In this document: positions 44,441-52,281 of the stretch, one piece after another | How the letters are laid out: each line of letters begins with the position of its first letter | How positions within the stretch are numbered: the first letter of the stretch is position 1 | Source of the DNA: Salipiger abyssi | GTDB lineage: Bacteria > Pseudomonadota > Alphaproteobacteria > Rhodobacterales > Rhodobacteraceae | DNA: 64,000 nt | Reading direction: 5' to 3' | NCBI RefSeq assembly: GCF_001975705.1 | Contig: NZ_CP015093.1 | Coordinates: 3,604,501-3,668,500, forward strand | Program-made: the position numbers and the translations under genes | Notes under the pieces: generated by a model | The model's database searches: none | What the model was told of the DNA's origin: nothing | What the model saw: the letters and a program-made list of their open reading frames with translations, nothing else

Positions 44441-45573
44441 GCGGGCGCCGCCTCCGTCTCGGGGGCGGGCTTGCCGGGGCGGAAGGGCCGCGAGGCGCGC
44501 CAGAGCAGCACGCCGGCGATGCCGGTGCCGGTCACGCTCGGCAGGTAGATCAGCGGCCAGAGCGCGGCATTGGCGCGCACCGGATCGCTCACCGCGCTTT
44601 CCACCAGTTTCACCAGCACCAGCAGAAAGATCGCCCCGACGATTTGCCGGGTGATGCCAAAGCGCGAGAAGGTGCCGGTCATCAGCGCCGCATAGCCGAT
44701 CAGCGCCGCCACCACGCAGAGCAGCGGCTGCTCGAAGCGCATATGCGCCTCCTCCAGCACCTCGCCGATGCTGTCATCGACCTCTGTTGCCACGGCGTTC
44801 GTCTCGGTCAGCAGCTCCCAGGTGGAGATCTGCCGGCTGCGCCGTCCGGGCTGGTTGCCGGCGGAGACCAGCTCGCTGATATCGTAGGTGAGATCGGTGA
44901 AATTGGTGGTCGAAAGCGTCTCTTCGGCGCGCAGGAAGGTCTGCGCGATGCCCGATTTCATCGCCAGTTTCGGCCCGGAATCGTCGCGCAGGATATAGGC
45001 GGTCTCTGCCGTGTAGGTCATCGAGCGCCGGGAATCGCGGCGGTCCGACAGGTAGACATCCTTCAGCTCGCCCTCGGGGGTGATGTCGCGGATATAGAAG
45101 GTCACGCCACGGGTCGGGTGCAGAAAGGTGCCCTCATGCAGCAGCCTTGCCGAGACCGAGCCGGAGATCTGCGACTCGCGCAGGCGCAGCTGGGCGATGG
45201 AGGCGGGCACCAGCAGGTGGCTGAGAATCGCCATCATCGCACCGATCACCAGCCCGAAGATCAGCACCGGGCGCGCGATGCGCCATGGCGAGTAGCCCAT
45301 GGTCTTGATCACCGTCAGCTCGGATTCGTTCGACATGCGGTTGGTGACATAGACCGCCGCGCCAAAGGCCGCGATGGGCAGCACGATGGCGATGACGCCC
45401 GGCAGGCTCAGCAGCGTGAATTCGAGAAAGATGCCCGCGGTATGGCCGTCGGCGATCAGCTCGTCGAACAGGCTCACCGACCGGTTGACCCAATAGACCA
45501 TCACCAGCACAAGGGCAAAAAACCCAAAGACCACCATGAGTTGCGACAGCATATATCTGTCGAATCTCTGCAC
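44437..45573 (-). CDS. lptF: LPS export ABC transporter permease LptF
   Basis: 378 residues from a GTG at 45573 (VQRFDRYMLSQLMVVFG), which matches the family start and has GGGGGG upstream. An upstream extension lacks homology. Six transmembrane helices and a periplasmic jellyroll, coupling region NRMSNESELTVIKTMGYSPW. First gene of lptF-lptG-lptD-surA-pdxA. Divergent from pepA. Confidence 0.93.
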   Translation of the reverse strand: MQRFDRYMLSQLMVVFGFFALVLVMVYWVNRSVSLFDELIADGHTAGIFLEFTLLSLPGVIAIVLPIAAFGAAVYVTNRMSNESELTVIKTMGYSPWRIARPVLIFGLVIGAMMAILSHLLVPASIAQLRLRESQISGSVSARLLHEGTFLHPTRGVTFYIRDITPEGELKDVYLSDRRDSRRSMTYTAETAYILRDDSGPKLAMKSGIAQTFLRAEETLSTTNFTDLTYDISELVSAGNQPGRRSRQISTWELLTETNAVATEVDDSIGEVLEEAHMRFEQPLLCVVAALIGYAALMTGTFSRFGITRQIVGAIFLLVLVKLVESAVSDPVRANAALWPLIYLPSVTGTGIAGVLLWRASRPFRPGKPAPETEAAPA

Positions 45574-45700
45574 GCCCGCGTTCCCCCCAGAACCTATGTT
45601 TCGGCTGACCCTAGTTGATCGGTGTTTGGGGGAAAAGGTGCCTCTGGTCAATGCCGCCGCGCGGCTCTACCACTTGGGGCAGAAAACACAGGAGACCACG

Positions 45701-47173
45701 ATGACCGACCTGCGCAAGATCAGCTTTGCCGAGACCGACCTGGACGCTCTGAAAGACGCGGTGGGCCGCGTCGCCGTCTTTGTGAACGGCGAGGGCCAGC
45801 TGGGGCGCGGGGCGCGGCGGCTGAACCGGCTGACCAAAGGGGCGGTGGCGCGCGCGGTCGAGGGCGAGGGCTGGGAAAAGCGCGCCTCGGGCGATGTGCT
45901 GAGCCTGGCCTTCCCGGCGGGCATGGCCGCAGAGGCGGTGGATATCGTCAAGCTGGAGCGCCGCCCCGACGTGGCCGCGGCGCGCAAGGCCGGCGCCGCC
46001 ATCGCCAAGGTCGCGGGCAGCAGCGCGGTGACGGTGCTGGGCGACACCCAGACGCGTCTCGCCGAGACGGTGATGGGGCTGGCGCTGCGCGGCTACACCT
46101 TCACCGATCACAAGAGCGACAAGGGCACGCCGCTCGCCCCCGCGCTGGTCTATTGCACCAAGCCCGAGACGGTGGAGGCCGAAGCCGCCGCCGCGCTCGC
46201 CGTGGCCGAGGGCGTGTTCTTCACCCGCGATCTGGTCAACGAACCCGCCAATGTGCTGACCACCAGGGAATTCGCCGCCCGGCTCGAGGCGCTGCGCGAT
46301 CTCGGCGTCGAGGTCGAGGTGCTGGAGGAGGACAGGCTCGCCGAGCTCGGCATGGGCGCGCTGCTCTGCGTCGGGCAGGGCTCTGCCGCGCCGTCGAAAG
46401 TGGTGGTGATGCGCTGGAAAGGCGCCGAGGCCGCGCCGCTGGCTCTGGTCGGCAAGGGCGTGGTCTTTGACACCGGCGGCATCTCGCTGAAGCCGGCGGT
46501 GGGCATGGAGGACATGACCATGGACATGGGCGGCGCGGGCGTCGTCTCCGGCGTGATGAAGGCGCTGGCGCTGCGCAAGGCGCCGGCGCATGTGGTGGGG
46601 CTCGTCGGGCTGGTCGAGAACATGCCGTCGGGCGAGGCGGTGCGCCCGGGCGATGTGGTGACCTCGATGAAGGGCGACACGATCGAGGTGGTCAACACCG
46701 ATGCCGAGGGCCGGCTCGTGCTGTGTGACGTGATGTGGTTCGCGCAGGAGCACATCAAGCCCGCCGCGATGGTCGATCTCGCCACGCTCACCGGCGCCTG
46801 CATCGTGGCGCTGGGGCATGAGAACGCCGCCGTCTATTCCAATGACGAGCCATTCGCCGGCGCCTTCCTGAAATCCGCAGGGACGGAGGGCGAGGGCGCC
46901 TGGCGCATGCCGATGGGCAAGGCCTATGACGACATGCTGAAATCGCCGGTGGCGGATATGAAGAACATCGGCGGCCGCCCGGCGGGCTCGATCACCGCCG
47001 CGCAATTCCTCGGCCGTTTCGTGAAGCCGGACGTGCCGTGGATCCATCTCGATATCGCCGGCGTCGCGCATGTAAAGAGCGACGGCACGCTGGCGCCCAA
47101 GGGCGCGACCGGCTGGGGCGTGATGGCGCTCGACCGGCTGGTGCGCGACCGCTTCGAGACGAAAGAGGGCTGA
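45701..47173 (+). CDS. pepA: Leucyl aminopeptidase (cytosolic M17)
   Basis: 490 residues. Dinuclear zinc/manganese aminopeptidase. VGKGVVFDTGGISLKPA and MDMGGAGVVSG supply ligands, NTDAEGRLVLCDV is the M17 signature. N-terminal macro-like domain. ATG at 45701 has GGAG about 6 bases upstream. Followed directly by a VOC gene and holC, an order seen in this group. Confidence 0.95.
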   Translation: MTDLRKISFAETDLDALKDAVGRVAVFVNGEGQLGRGARRLNRLTKGAVARAVEGEGWEKRASGDVLSLAFPAGMAAEAVDIVKLERRPDVAAARKAGAAIAKVAGSSAVTVLGDTQTRLAETVMGLALRGYTFTDHKSDKGTPLAPALVYCTKPETVEAEAAAALAVAEGVFFTRDLVNEPANVLTTREFAARLEALRDLGVEVEVLEEDRLAELGMGALLCVGQGSAAPSKVVVMRWKGAEAAPLALVGKGVVFDTGGISLKPAVGMEDMTMDMGGAGVVSGVMKALALRKAPAHVVGLVGLVENMPSGEAVRPGDVVTSMKGDTIEVVNTDAEGRLVLCDVMWFAQEHIKPAAMVDLATLTGACIVALGHENAAVYSNDEPFAGAFLKSAGTEGEGAWRMPMGKAYDDMLKSPVADMKNIGGRPAGSITAAQFLGRFVKPDVPWIHLDIAGVAHVKSDGTLAPKGATGWGVMALDRLVRDRFETKEG

Positions 47174-47175
47174 GC

Positions 47176-47583
47176 ATGATCGTTCCGGCCACGCGCTACC
47201 GGGATTGCGACGCGGCGCTCGCCTTTCTCACCGGCGCCCTGGGCTTTGCCGAGCATGCGGTCTATCGCGATGCCGACGGGAAGATCATGCATGTGGAGCT
47301 GAGCCAGGGCGGCGGCTTCTTCATGTTCGGCCCCGAGCATCGCGACAGCCCGTTCGGGCGGCACATGCGCAGCCCCGCCGAGGCGGGGGGCGAGACCACC
47401 TCGGTCTATGTCTGCGTGACCAATGTGGCGGGGCATTTCGCCCGCGCCGTGGCCGCCGGGGCCGAGATCCTGATGCCGCTGGAAGAGCAGCCCTATGGCG
47501 GGCAGAGCTATTCGGTGCGTGATCCGGAGGGGCATCTCTTCACCTTCGGCGAATACCATCCCGAAGGCGACCACGGAGGCTGA
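47176..47583 (+). CDS. VOC/glyoxalase-superfamily protein
   Basis: 135 residues, two beta-alpha-beta-beta-beta modules. RYRDCDAALAFLTGALGF, FFMFGPEHRDSP and SVRDPEGHLFTFGEY match the PhnB/glyoxalase-like vicinal oxygen chelate group. Metal-binding residues appear partial (His in MHVELSQ, Glu near the end). Starts 2 bp after pepA. Substrate not predictable. Confidence 0.88.
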   Translation: MIVPATRYRDCDAALAFLTGALGFAEHAVYRDADGKIMHVELSQGGGFFMFGPEHRDSPFGRHMRSPAEAGGETTSVYVCVTNVAGHFARAVAAGAEILMPLEEQPYGGQSYSVRDPEGHLFTFGEYHPEGDHGG

Positions 47584-47586
47584 GCG

Positions 47587-48045
47587 ATGGGCGCCGCCTA
47601 TTTCTACCACCTGACCCAGCGCCCGCTGGAGGCGACCCTGCCGGTGCTGCTGGAGAAATCGCTGGCCGCCGGCTGGCGCGTGGCGGTGCGCGGCACCGAT
47701 CCCGCGCGCATGGACTGGCTCGACCAGCGGCTCTGGCTGGGCCCGGAGGAGGGTTTCCTGCCGCACGGGCTCGCCGGCGGCAAACACGACGCGCTCCAGC
47801 CGGTGCTGCTGACCGTGCAGACCGCCATGCCTAACGATGCCGCCTGCCTGATGGCGGTGGACGGCGCCGAGGTCGCGCCCGACGAGGTGAGCCGGCTGGA
47901 CCGGGTCTGCATCCTATTCGACGGGCATGACGCCATGGCGGTGGAGGCGGCGCGCGGCCAGTGGCGCGCGCTGACCGGCGCGGGCTGCAAGGCGCAGTAC
48001 TGGTCCGAAGAAAGCGGGCGCTGGGAGAAGAAGGCCGAGGCCTGA
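47587..48045 (+). CDS. holC: DNA polymerase III chi subunit
   Basis: 152 residues. Links SSB to the clamp loader. AAYFYHLTQRPLEATLPVLL start, GWRVAVRG, LDQRLWLGPEEGFLPHGLAG and CILFDGHDAMAVEAARGQW are the HolC pattern. Follows the VOC gene by 3 bp, downstream of pepA as in many proteobacteria. Confidence 0.93.
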   Translation: MGAAYFYHLTQRPLEATLPVLLEKSLAAGWRVAVRGTDPARMDWLDQRLWLGPEEGFLPHGLAGGKHDALQPVLLTVQTAMPNDAACLMAVDGAEVAPDEVSRLDRVCILFDGHDAMAVEAARGQWRALTGAGCKAQYWSEESGRWEKKAEA

Positions 48046-48218
48046 GCCAGCGTCATCGCCCTTGGATTGAGCGCTCCGCAGGGACAATCGCCCGGAAATG
48101 CGCGGATTTCTGCCGAGGCCTGTAACATACCCTTTGCAAACCCCGTGAGATCGTCAAAAACTTTTGACCATCCCCGGGGACAGCGGGGCTGGGCAGAACG
48201 ATACGAAACGAGGGACGA

Positions 48219-48770
48219 ATGAGCGTGACCGGTGCGCGTAAAGCGCGGCTAGGCCTGCCGCTACTCTGTGCAATACTTCTGACAACCGCCGCGTGTTCGA
48301 CCAAGGGTCCGGACATCGCCTATTCCTCGGACGGGATCGATCTCGACCGCCGGGCGATGGCGCTGCGCGAGGTGGATATCCTGCAATCGAAGGGCCAGCG
48401 CGTCTGGTGCGTGCCCTTCGCGCGCAATGCCAGCGGCATCCAGATCCGCGGCAATGCCGAGACCTGGTGGGGCAAGGCGCAGGGGCTCTACGATCGCGGC
48501 GCCAAGCCGGTGGTGGGCGCCGTGATGGCCTTCGCCTCGACGCGCGGCATGCCGATGGGCCATGTGGCGGTGGTCTCGGATGTGGTTTCCGAGCGCGAGA
48601 TCCGCGTCGACCACGCCAACTGGACCCGCAACGAGGTCTCGCTGGGCATGTCGATCAAGGACGTCTCGGCGCGGAACGACTGGTCGGCTGTGCGGGTGGA
48701 AAGCAACCCCGGCGCCTATGGGCAGACCTATCCGATCAGCGGGTTCATCTATCCTTCGCGGATGAACTGA
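48219..48770 (+). CDS. CHAP-domain lipoprotein
   Basis: 183 residues. Lipoprotein signal with lipobox TAAC (Cys26). The CHAP amidase/endopeptidase domain follows: Cys64 in VWCVPFARNASG, His115 in MGHVAVVS and a third catalytic position near DHANW (Asn134). Probably a cell-wall hydrolase at the periplasmic face. It is not in a phage or secretion context. Monocistronic. Confidence 0.85.
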   Translation: MSVTGARKARLGLPLLCAILLTTAACSTKGPDIAYSSDGIDLDRRAMALREVDILQSKGQRVWCVPFARNASGIQIRGNAETWWGKAQGLYDRGAKPVVGAVMAFASTRGMPMGHVAVVSDVVSEREIRVDHANWTRNEVSLGMSIKDVSARNDWSAVRVESNPGAYGQTYPISGFIYPSRMN

Positions 48771-48782
48771 GCTTTGTCGCGG

Positions 48783-48805
48783 CGGTGGGCAGGATTGCCC
48801 GCCCG
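48783..48805. repeat. Solitary GGTGGGCA hairpin
   Basis: GCGGTGGGCAGGATTGCCCG followed by CCCG can pair GGTGGGCA with TGCCCGCC. It resembles the outer hairpins that flank the palindromic element at 60031-60262. Confidence 0.45.
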
Positions 48806-48933
48806 ACCAAAGCCACCAATCAAGCTTTTGCCTTTCGATCCGTTGCGGCGATGCGGTCACGCCCCCGGCGCCGCCGCCGGTTCACCGGTCCAAAGCCACG
48901 TATCCCGAACATCCGCCTGGCCCGACAGCAAAC

Positions 48934-48966
48934 GCCCCGCATGGCGATTTGAGCGACATGCGGGGC
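48934..48966 (-). terminator. Hairpin after the RTX-protein gene
   Basis: Perfect 10-bp stem GCCCCGCATG / CATGCGGGGC with a 13-base loop, 26 bp beyond the stop codon. The following tract is GTTTG, so it is a weak terminator by sequence. Confidence 0.5.
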
Positions 48967-48991
48967 ACTGATGTGCCGAGAGGATGAGATC

Positions 48992-50245
48992 TCAGGCGAG
49001 GAGATCGTATTCCGTGCCCCCGACCGAAAGCATGATGTCCGTCTGCGCCGCGCCATCGACCAGCGCCCAGAGGATCTGGCCCGTGGGGCGGTAGATCACG
49101 AACGCCTCCTCGACACCCGCCGCACCGGCGCCGGCGGTTTCGGTGAAATTGACCTGGAAGTCGTCGACTGAGGCGCCGCCGCCGCCGAAGACCAGAAGAT
49201 CGCCCTCCGCATCGGAGAAATCCTGGATCCAGTCCGAGCCGTGGCCCTCGACGCCGAGATGGTAGAAGCGGTCGGCATCCGCGCCACCATTCACCCGGTC
49301 ATGACCGAAGCCGCCATTGATGAAATCGGCGCCCGCGCCGCCAAGGATCACATCCGACCAGGTCTGACCTGTCAGAACGTCGTCACCCGTCCCGCCGAGG
49401 ATCGTGTCGACGCCGGAGCCGCCGGTGACCGTGTCGTTGCCTGCATCGCCGCGCAGCTCGTCATTGCCGTAGCCGCCGTCGATGCTGTCGTTGCCCTCGC
49501 CGCCATAGATCACGTCGCGCAGGTCGGCCGCGGTGTCACCACCGAAGATGATGTCGTCGCCTTCGGCGCCGATCAGCGTGTCGGCGCCGTCCAGCCCGCG
49601 GACCGTATCGTTCCCGGCCAGCGCGTCGATCCTGTCTGCGCCGGATGTGCCGATCAGCAGATCGGGACCGGAGGTCGGCCCCTCCGATTGCGCCGCGGCG
49701 CTGCCCGAGAGCACATAGACGCGGCCATCGCTCAGGAAGGTCCCTGACGCGGTCAGCTCGCTCGGCGCGCCGATGATAATGTCGGGAATGCCGTCGCCGT
49801 CGATATCGCCACCGCCGTCGAGCGCATACCCGGCATTGTCGCCGGGTGCGCCCACCAGGCGCAGGATCCCGTCATCCTGTTCGCCCGTTTCGGGAGAGTC
49901 TCCGAACCGTCCGAGCCGGTCAAACGGCAGCAGCGGCGGCGTCTCGCCGGGGGTGGTGTCTTCGCGCCCGAGCACCAGAAAGGCGTTGCCGGCACCGTTA
50001 TGCGCCCCGGCGAAGCCGACCATGAAGTCGTCGATCCCATCGCCGTTGACATCTCCGACGCCGGCCAGACCGGAGGTCAGGATGTCTTCTGGCGTGTCTT
50101 CGACACCGCCGATATTGTCGAGCGCGGGATCGGCGGCGTCGCCGGCCTGATCCCCCATGATGCGGAAGTCGGCCACCGCGTCGAGCGACATGCGTCCCTC
50201 GAGACCGCCGGCACCGAGCAGGGAGGCGCCCCCATCAGCCCCCAT
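48992..50245 (-). CDS. C-terminal part of a frameshift-split FG-GAP/RTX secreted protein
   Basis: 417 residues. Two more FG-GAP motifs (DVNGDGIDDFMVG, DIDGDGIPDIIIG), then about 120 residues of RTX calcium-binding nonapeptides (GNDTVRGLD, GGEGNDSIDGG, GDAGNDTVTGG, GGTGDDVLTG, GGFGHDRVNGG). The C-terminal cap SVGGTEYDLLA is a likely type I secretion signal. It continues the preceding frame: adding one G to the G5 run at 50239-50243 joins both parts into one protein of about 840 residues (GAVWGADGGAS at the junction). The ATG at 50245 is probably not a real start. Confidence 0.8.
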   Translation of the reverse strand: MGADGGASLLGAGGLEGRMSLDAVADFRIMGDQAGDAADPALDNIGGVEDTPEDILTSGLAGVGDVNGDGIDDFMVGFAGAHNGAGNAFLVLGREDTTPGETPPLLPFDRLGRFGDSPETGEQDDGILRLVGAPGDNAGYALDGGGDIDGDGIPDIIIGAPSELTASGTFLSDGRVYVLSGSAAAQSEGPTSGPDLLIGTSGADRIDALAGNDTVRGLDGADTLIGAEGDDIIFGGDTAADLRDVIYGGEGNDSIDGGYGNDELRGDAGNDTVTGGSGVDTILGGTGDDVLTGQTWSDVILGGAGADFINGGFGHDRVNGGADADRFYHLGVEGHGSDWIQDFSDAEGDLLVFGGGGASVDDFQVNFTETAGAGAAGVEEAFVIYRPTGQILWALVDGAAQTDIMLSVGGTEYDLLA

Positions 50246-51516
50246 ACAGCGCCGGTGTTGGTTTCCATGCCGTCGTCCATCAGCGGCGCCATGATCGCGA
50301 CGTCTTCGAACCCGTCATTGTTGATGTCGCCGAGATTGGCCAGGCTGAAGCCGGTCGCAAGCAGCTCGCCGGTTGCGGGCCCCTCCAGAAAGATCGCTTC
50401 GCTGAGGTCGATCTCGCCGGGGGCATCCGCCGCGCCGGGGATCACGAAGACACCGCCGGAGACATATTCGTTGCCCTCGATATCGTCGTACCCGTTGTGG
50501 AGCTCGCCGGCAAAGCTGGCACCGATCAGCAGATCGTCATGACCGTCGCCGTCGAGATCCGCGAAGGCGAGCGACTCGAACAGCCCGATGGCACCACCGA
50601 AGAAATCCGCCTGCATGGAGCCGTCGACCATGCTGGTCTCGACAAAGCCCTGTGTCATGAAGCCGGTCGAGCCGTCACCGGCGACGACGTCAGCGGCGAG
50701 GTCGATCGTCGCGGGACGATCGGCGCTGCCATAGATGGTGTAGACCCGGCCCATGAACTGCGCCGGAGAGGGGATGCCTGCGGGGAGTTCCATCACCGAG
50801 CCGTCCGGCTGGTAGAACAGACCTTCGGCCTGCGGCGTGCCCACGACAATGTCGCGATAGCCGTCACCGTTGAAATCGCCTTCGCCCGCGACCGCGAGGC
50901 CAAGACGCAGGGCATCCGATTCGCCGTTGATCACCGTTGCAGCCGGCGTGCCGGCGCCTCCGCCGGGAAGATCGGCGAGGTCGATCCGGTTGGTCGTGGG
51001 TTCGAACAGGCTCGCGACGGAGTCGCCACCATAGATGATATAGCCCGTGCCCGGACGGTGATCGTAGGTCGGAAAGGGCAGTGCCGGATCGTCAATTTCG
51101 ACGAAGCTGGGTGCGGCAAGGAACAGGTCGTCATAGCCATCGCCGTCGACGTCCCCGGCGGCGGTGCCGTGAAGCTGATCATGCTCGAGCGCGCCCTGCA
51201 CGAAGAACCCGTCGCCCGGAAGCTCGCCGAACGTGCCGAAGGCACGGGTGATGTTGAATGTGCCATCGGCGATGTCGTCGGCCAGGTCCGAGCCGCCATA
51301 GATGACGAACACGCCGCCGGCATCCTGACGCGCACCGAAGCCGTCAAGCCCCGGGGCCGAGATTGCCAGGTCGTCGTGACCGTCACCGTTGAAATCGCCA
51401 ATATGCGAGACGCGCACGCCAAGTCCGGCGCTCTGGCCAGAGGCATCGATATCCCCTTCGACGCTGAAGCCGAAGGTGTCCGGGTCTGAAATCAGTGTTT
51501 GCAGGTTGAGCGACAT
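50077..51516 (-). CDS. N-terminal part of a frameshift-split FG-GAP/RTX secreted protein
   Basis: The first 423 residues have coherent homology, then the frame leaves it at the G run and reads an Arg/Pro-rich nonsense tail. It carries five FG-GAP/calcium-binding repeats (DFNGDGHDDLAIS, DVDGDGYDDLFLA, DFNGDGYRDIVVG, DLDGDGHDDLLIG, DINNDGFEDVAIM), the blade motif of integrin-like beta-propellers. No N-terminal signal peptide, consistent with type I secretion. Excellent ribosome binding site AAGGGAGGT upstream. Start MSLNLQTLISDPDTFGF is typical. Confidence 0.8.
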   Translation of the reverse strand: MSLNLQTLISDPDTFGFSVEGDIDASGQSAGLGVRVSHIGDFNGDGHDDLAISAPGLDGFGARQDAGGVFVIYGGSDLADDIADGTFNITRAFGTFGELPGDGFFVQGALEHDQLHGTAAGDVDGDGYDDLFLAAPSFVEIDDPALPFPTYDHRPGTGYIIYGGDSVASLFEPTTNRIDLADLPGGGAGTPAATVINGESDALRLGLAVAGEGDFNGDGYRDIVVGTPQAEGLFYQPDGSVMELPAGIPSPAQFMGRVYTIYGSADRPATIDLAADVVAGDGSTGFMTQGFVETSMVDGSMQADFFGGAIGLFESLAFADLDGDGHDDLLIGASFAGELHNGYDDIEGNEYVSGGVFVIPGAADAPGEIDLSEAIFLEGPATGELLATGFSLANLGDINNDGFEDVAIMAPLMDDGMETNTGAVWGLMGAPPCSVPAVSRDACRSTRWPTSASWGIRPATPPIPRSTISAVSKTRQKTS

Positions 51517-51879
51517 GGCGCCTACCTCCCTTGAATTTGAACCTGTCCGGGCGCGGGTCGGGCGCCTGTTTCAGGGTATTGAAATCGTGGTCATGCCGCC
51601 GCTGTCCGCGCGACGGAGCGTTTTGACCCGTGCGCACCCTAACAACACAGACACACACGCCAATGGTGGAATTCCGGACGCGCCGCTTCGGGCCCGGACA
51701 CGCGCAGACAGCATGTGCGGCCTTTATTGGGCCTCGAGGGCGGATACGGGATGTCGGACGCGCTGGCGCTGCGAGGGCTCAACGCCCCGGAAAAGAGACG
51801 GGGCGCCGCAGGTCCGAAACTGCGGCGCCCCGTGGGCTTTGGCCCGACCGCCGGGGCCGGGTCCATGATGAGCGGGCGC
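51517..51879. other. Intergenic region upstream of the FG-GAP/RTX gene
   Basis: 363 bp without a gene I can support. It holds the AAGGGAGGT ribosome binding site of the RTX gene, presumably its promoter (an ACACAGACACACAC stretch lies near 51646), and the terminator hairpin of the DUF427 gene. Open frames here are GC-biased and lack ribosome binding sites. Confidence 0.6.
51798..51833 (-). terminator. Terminator of the DUF427 gene
   Basis: 14-bp stem ACGGGGCGCCGCAG / CTGCGGCGCCCCGT with an 8-base loop. On the minus strand CTCTTTTCC follows. It is 46 bp after the stop codon. Confidence 0.78.
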
Positions 51880-52224
51880 TTACACCTGCTCGACGGCGAC
51901 GCCGTCCTGGACCTGGAAGGCCAGATAGCCCGCGAGCTCCTGCGCCTCGTCCTTCGGCGCCTCATAGGACCAGACGGCATTTTCGTAGCTGCGGCTCTTG
52001 GAGGCGATGTTGAAATAGGTGGCCTCGCCCATCCACTGGTTCACCGTGCGGTACTCGGTGGGCTCCAGAAAGGCCATGGCGATGTCGTCGCGCGGAAAAT
52101 AGATGACGCCGGGCATATCGCCCTCGGTCAGCTCCAGTGCGTTGCTGCTTTCTCCCAGAACCGCGCCACCGGCACGGATAACCCAAGTGCCCGCCGCCGG
52201 GCGGATTGCGATATGTCTCAGCAT
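51880..52224 (-). CDS. DUF427 domain-containing protein
   Basis: 114 residues. The DUF427 pattern is clear: GTWVIRAGGAVLGESSNAL, PGVIYFPRDDIAMAFLEPTE, NQWMGEATYFNI, ENAVWSYEAPK and AGYLAFQ. Small beta-rich proteins of unconfirmed function. The shared Trp/Tyr pattern resembles the short form. Just downstream of pepP on the same strand. Confidence 0.88.
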   Translation of the reverse strand: MLRHIAIRPAAGTWVIRAGGAVLGESSNALELTEGDMPGVIYFPRDDIAMAFLEPTEYRTVNQWMGEATYFNIASKSRSYENAVWSYEAPKDEAQELAGYLAFQVQDGVAVEQV

Positions 52225-52281
52225 CTGTTTCTCCCCGTATGATCGCGGATCATATACCAGCCGCTTTACGACACTCCTGTG

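Noticed and set aside
51880-52224. NDUFS4-like complex I accessory subunit
   Set aside because: First impression from length and Trp content. The FPRDDI, WMGEATYF and AGYLAF pattern fits DUF427 instead, and there are no complex I genes nearby.
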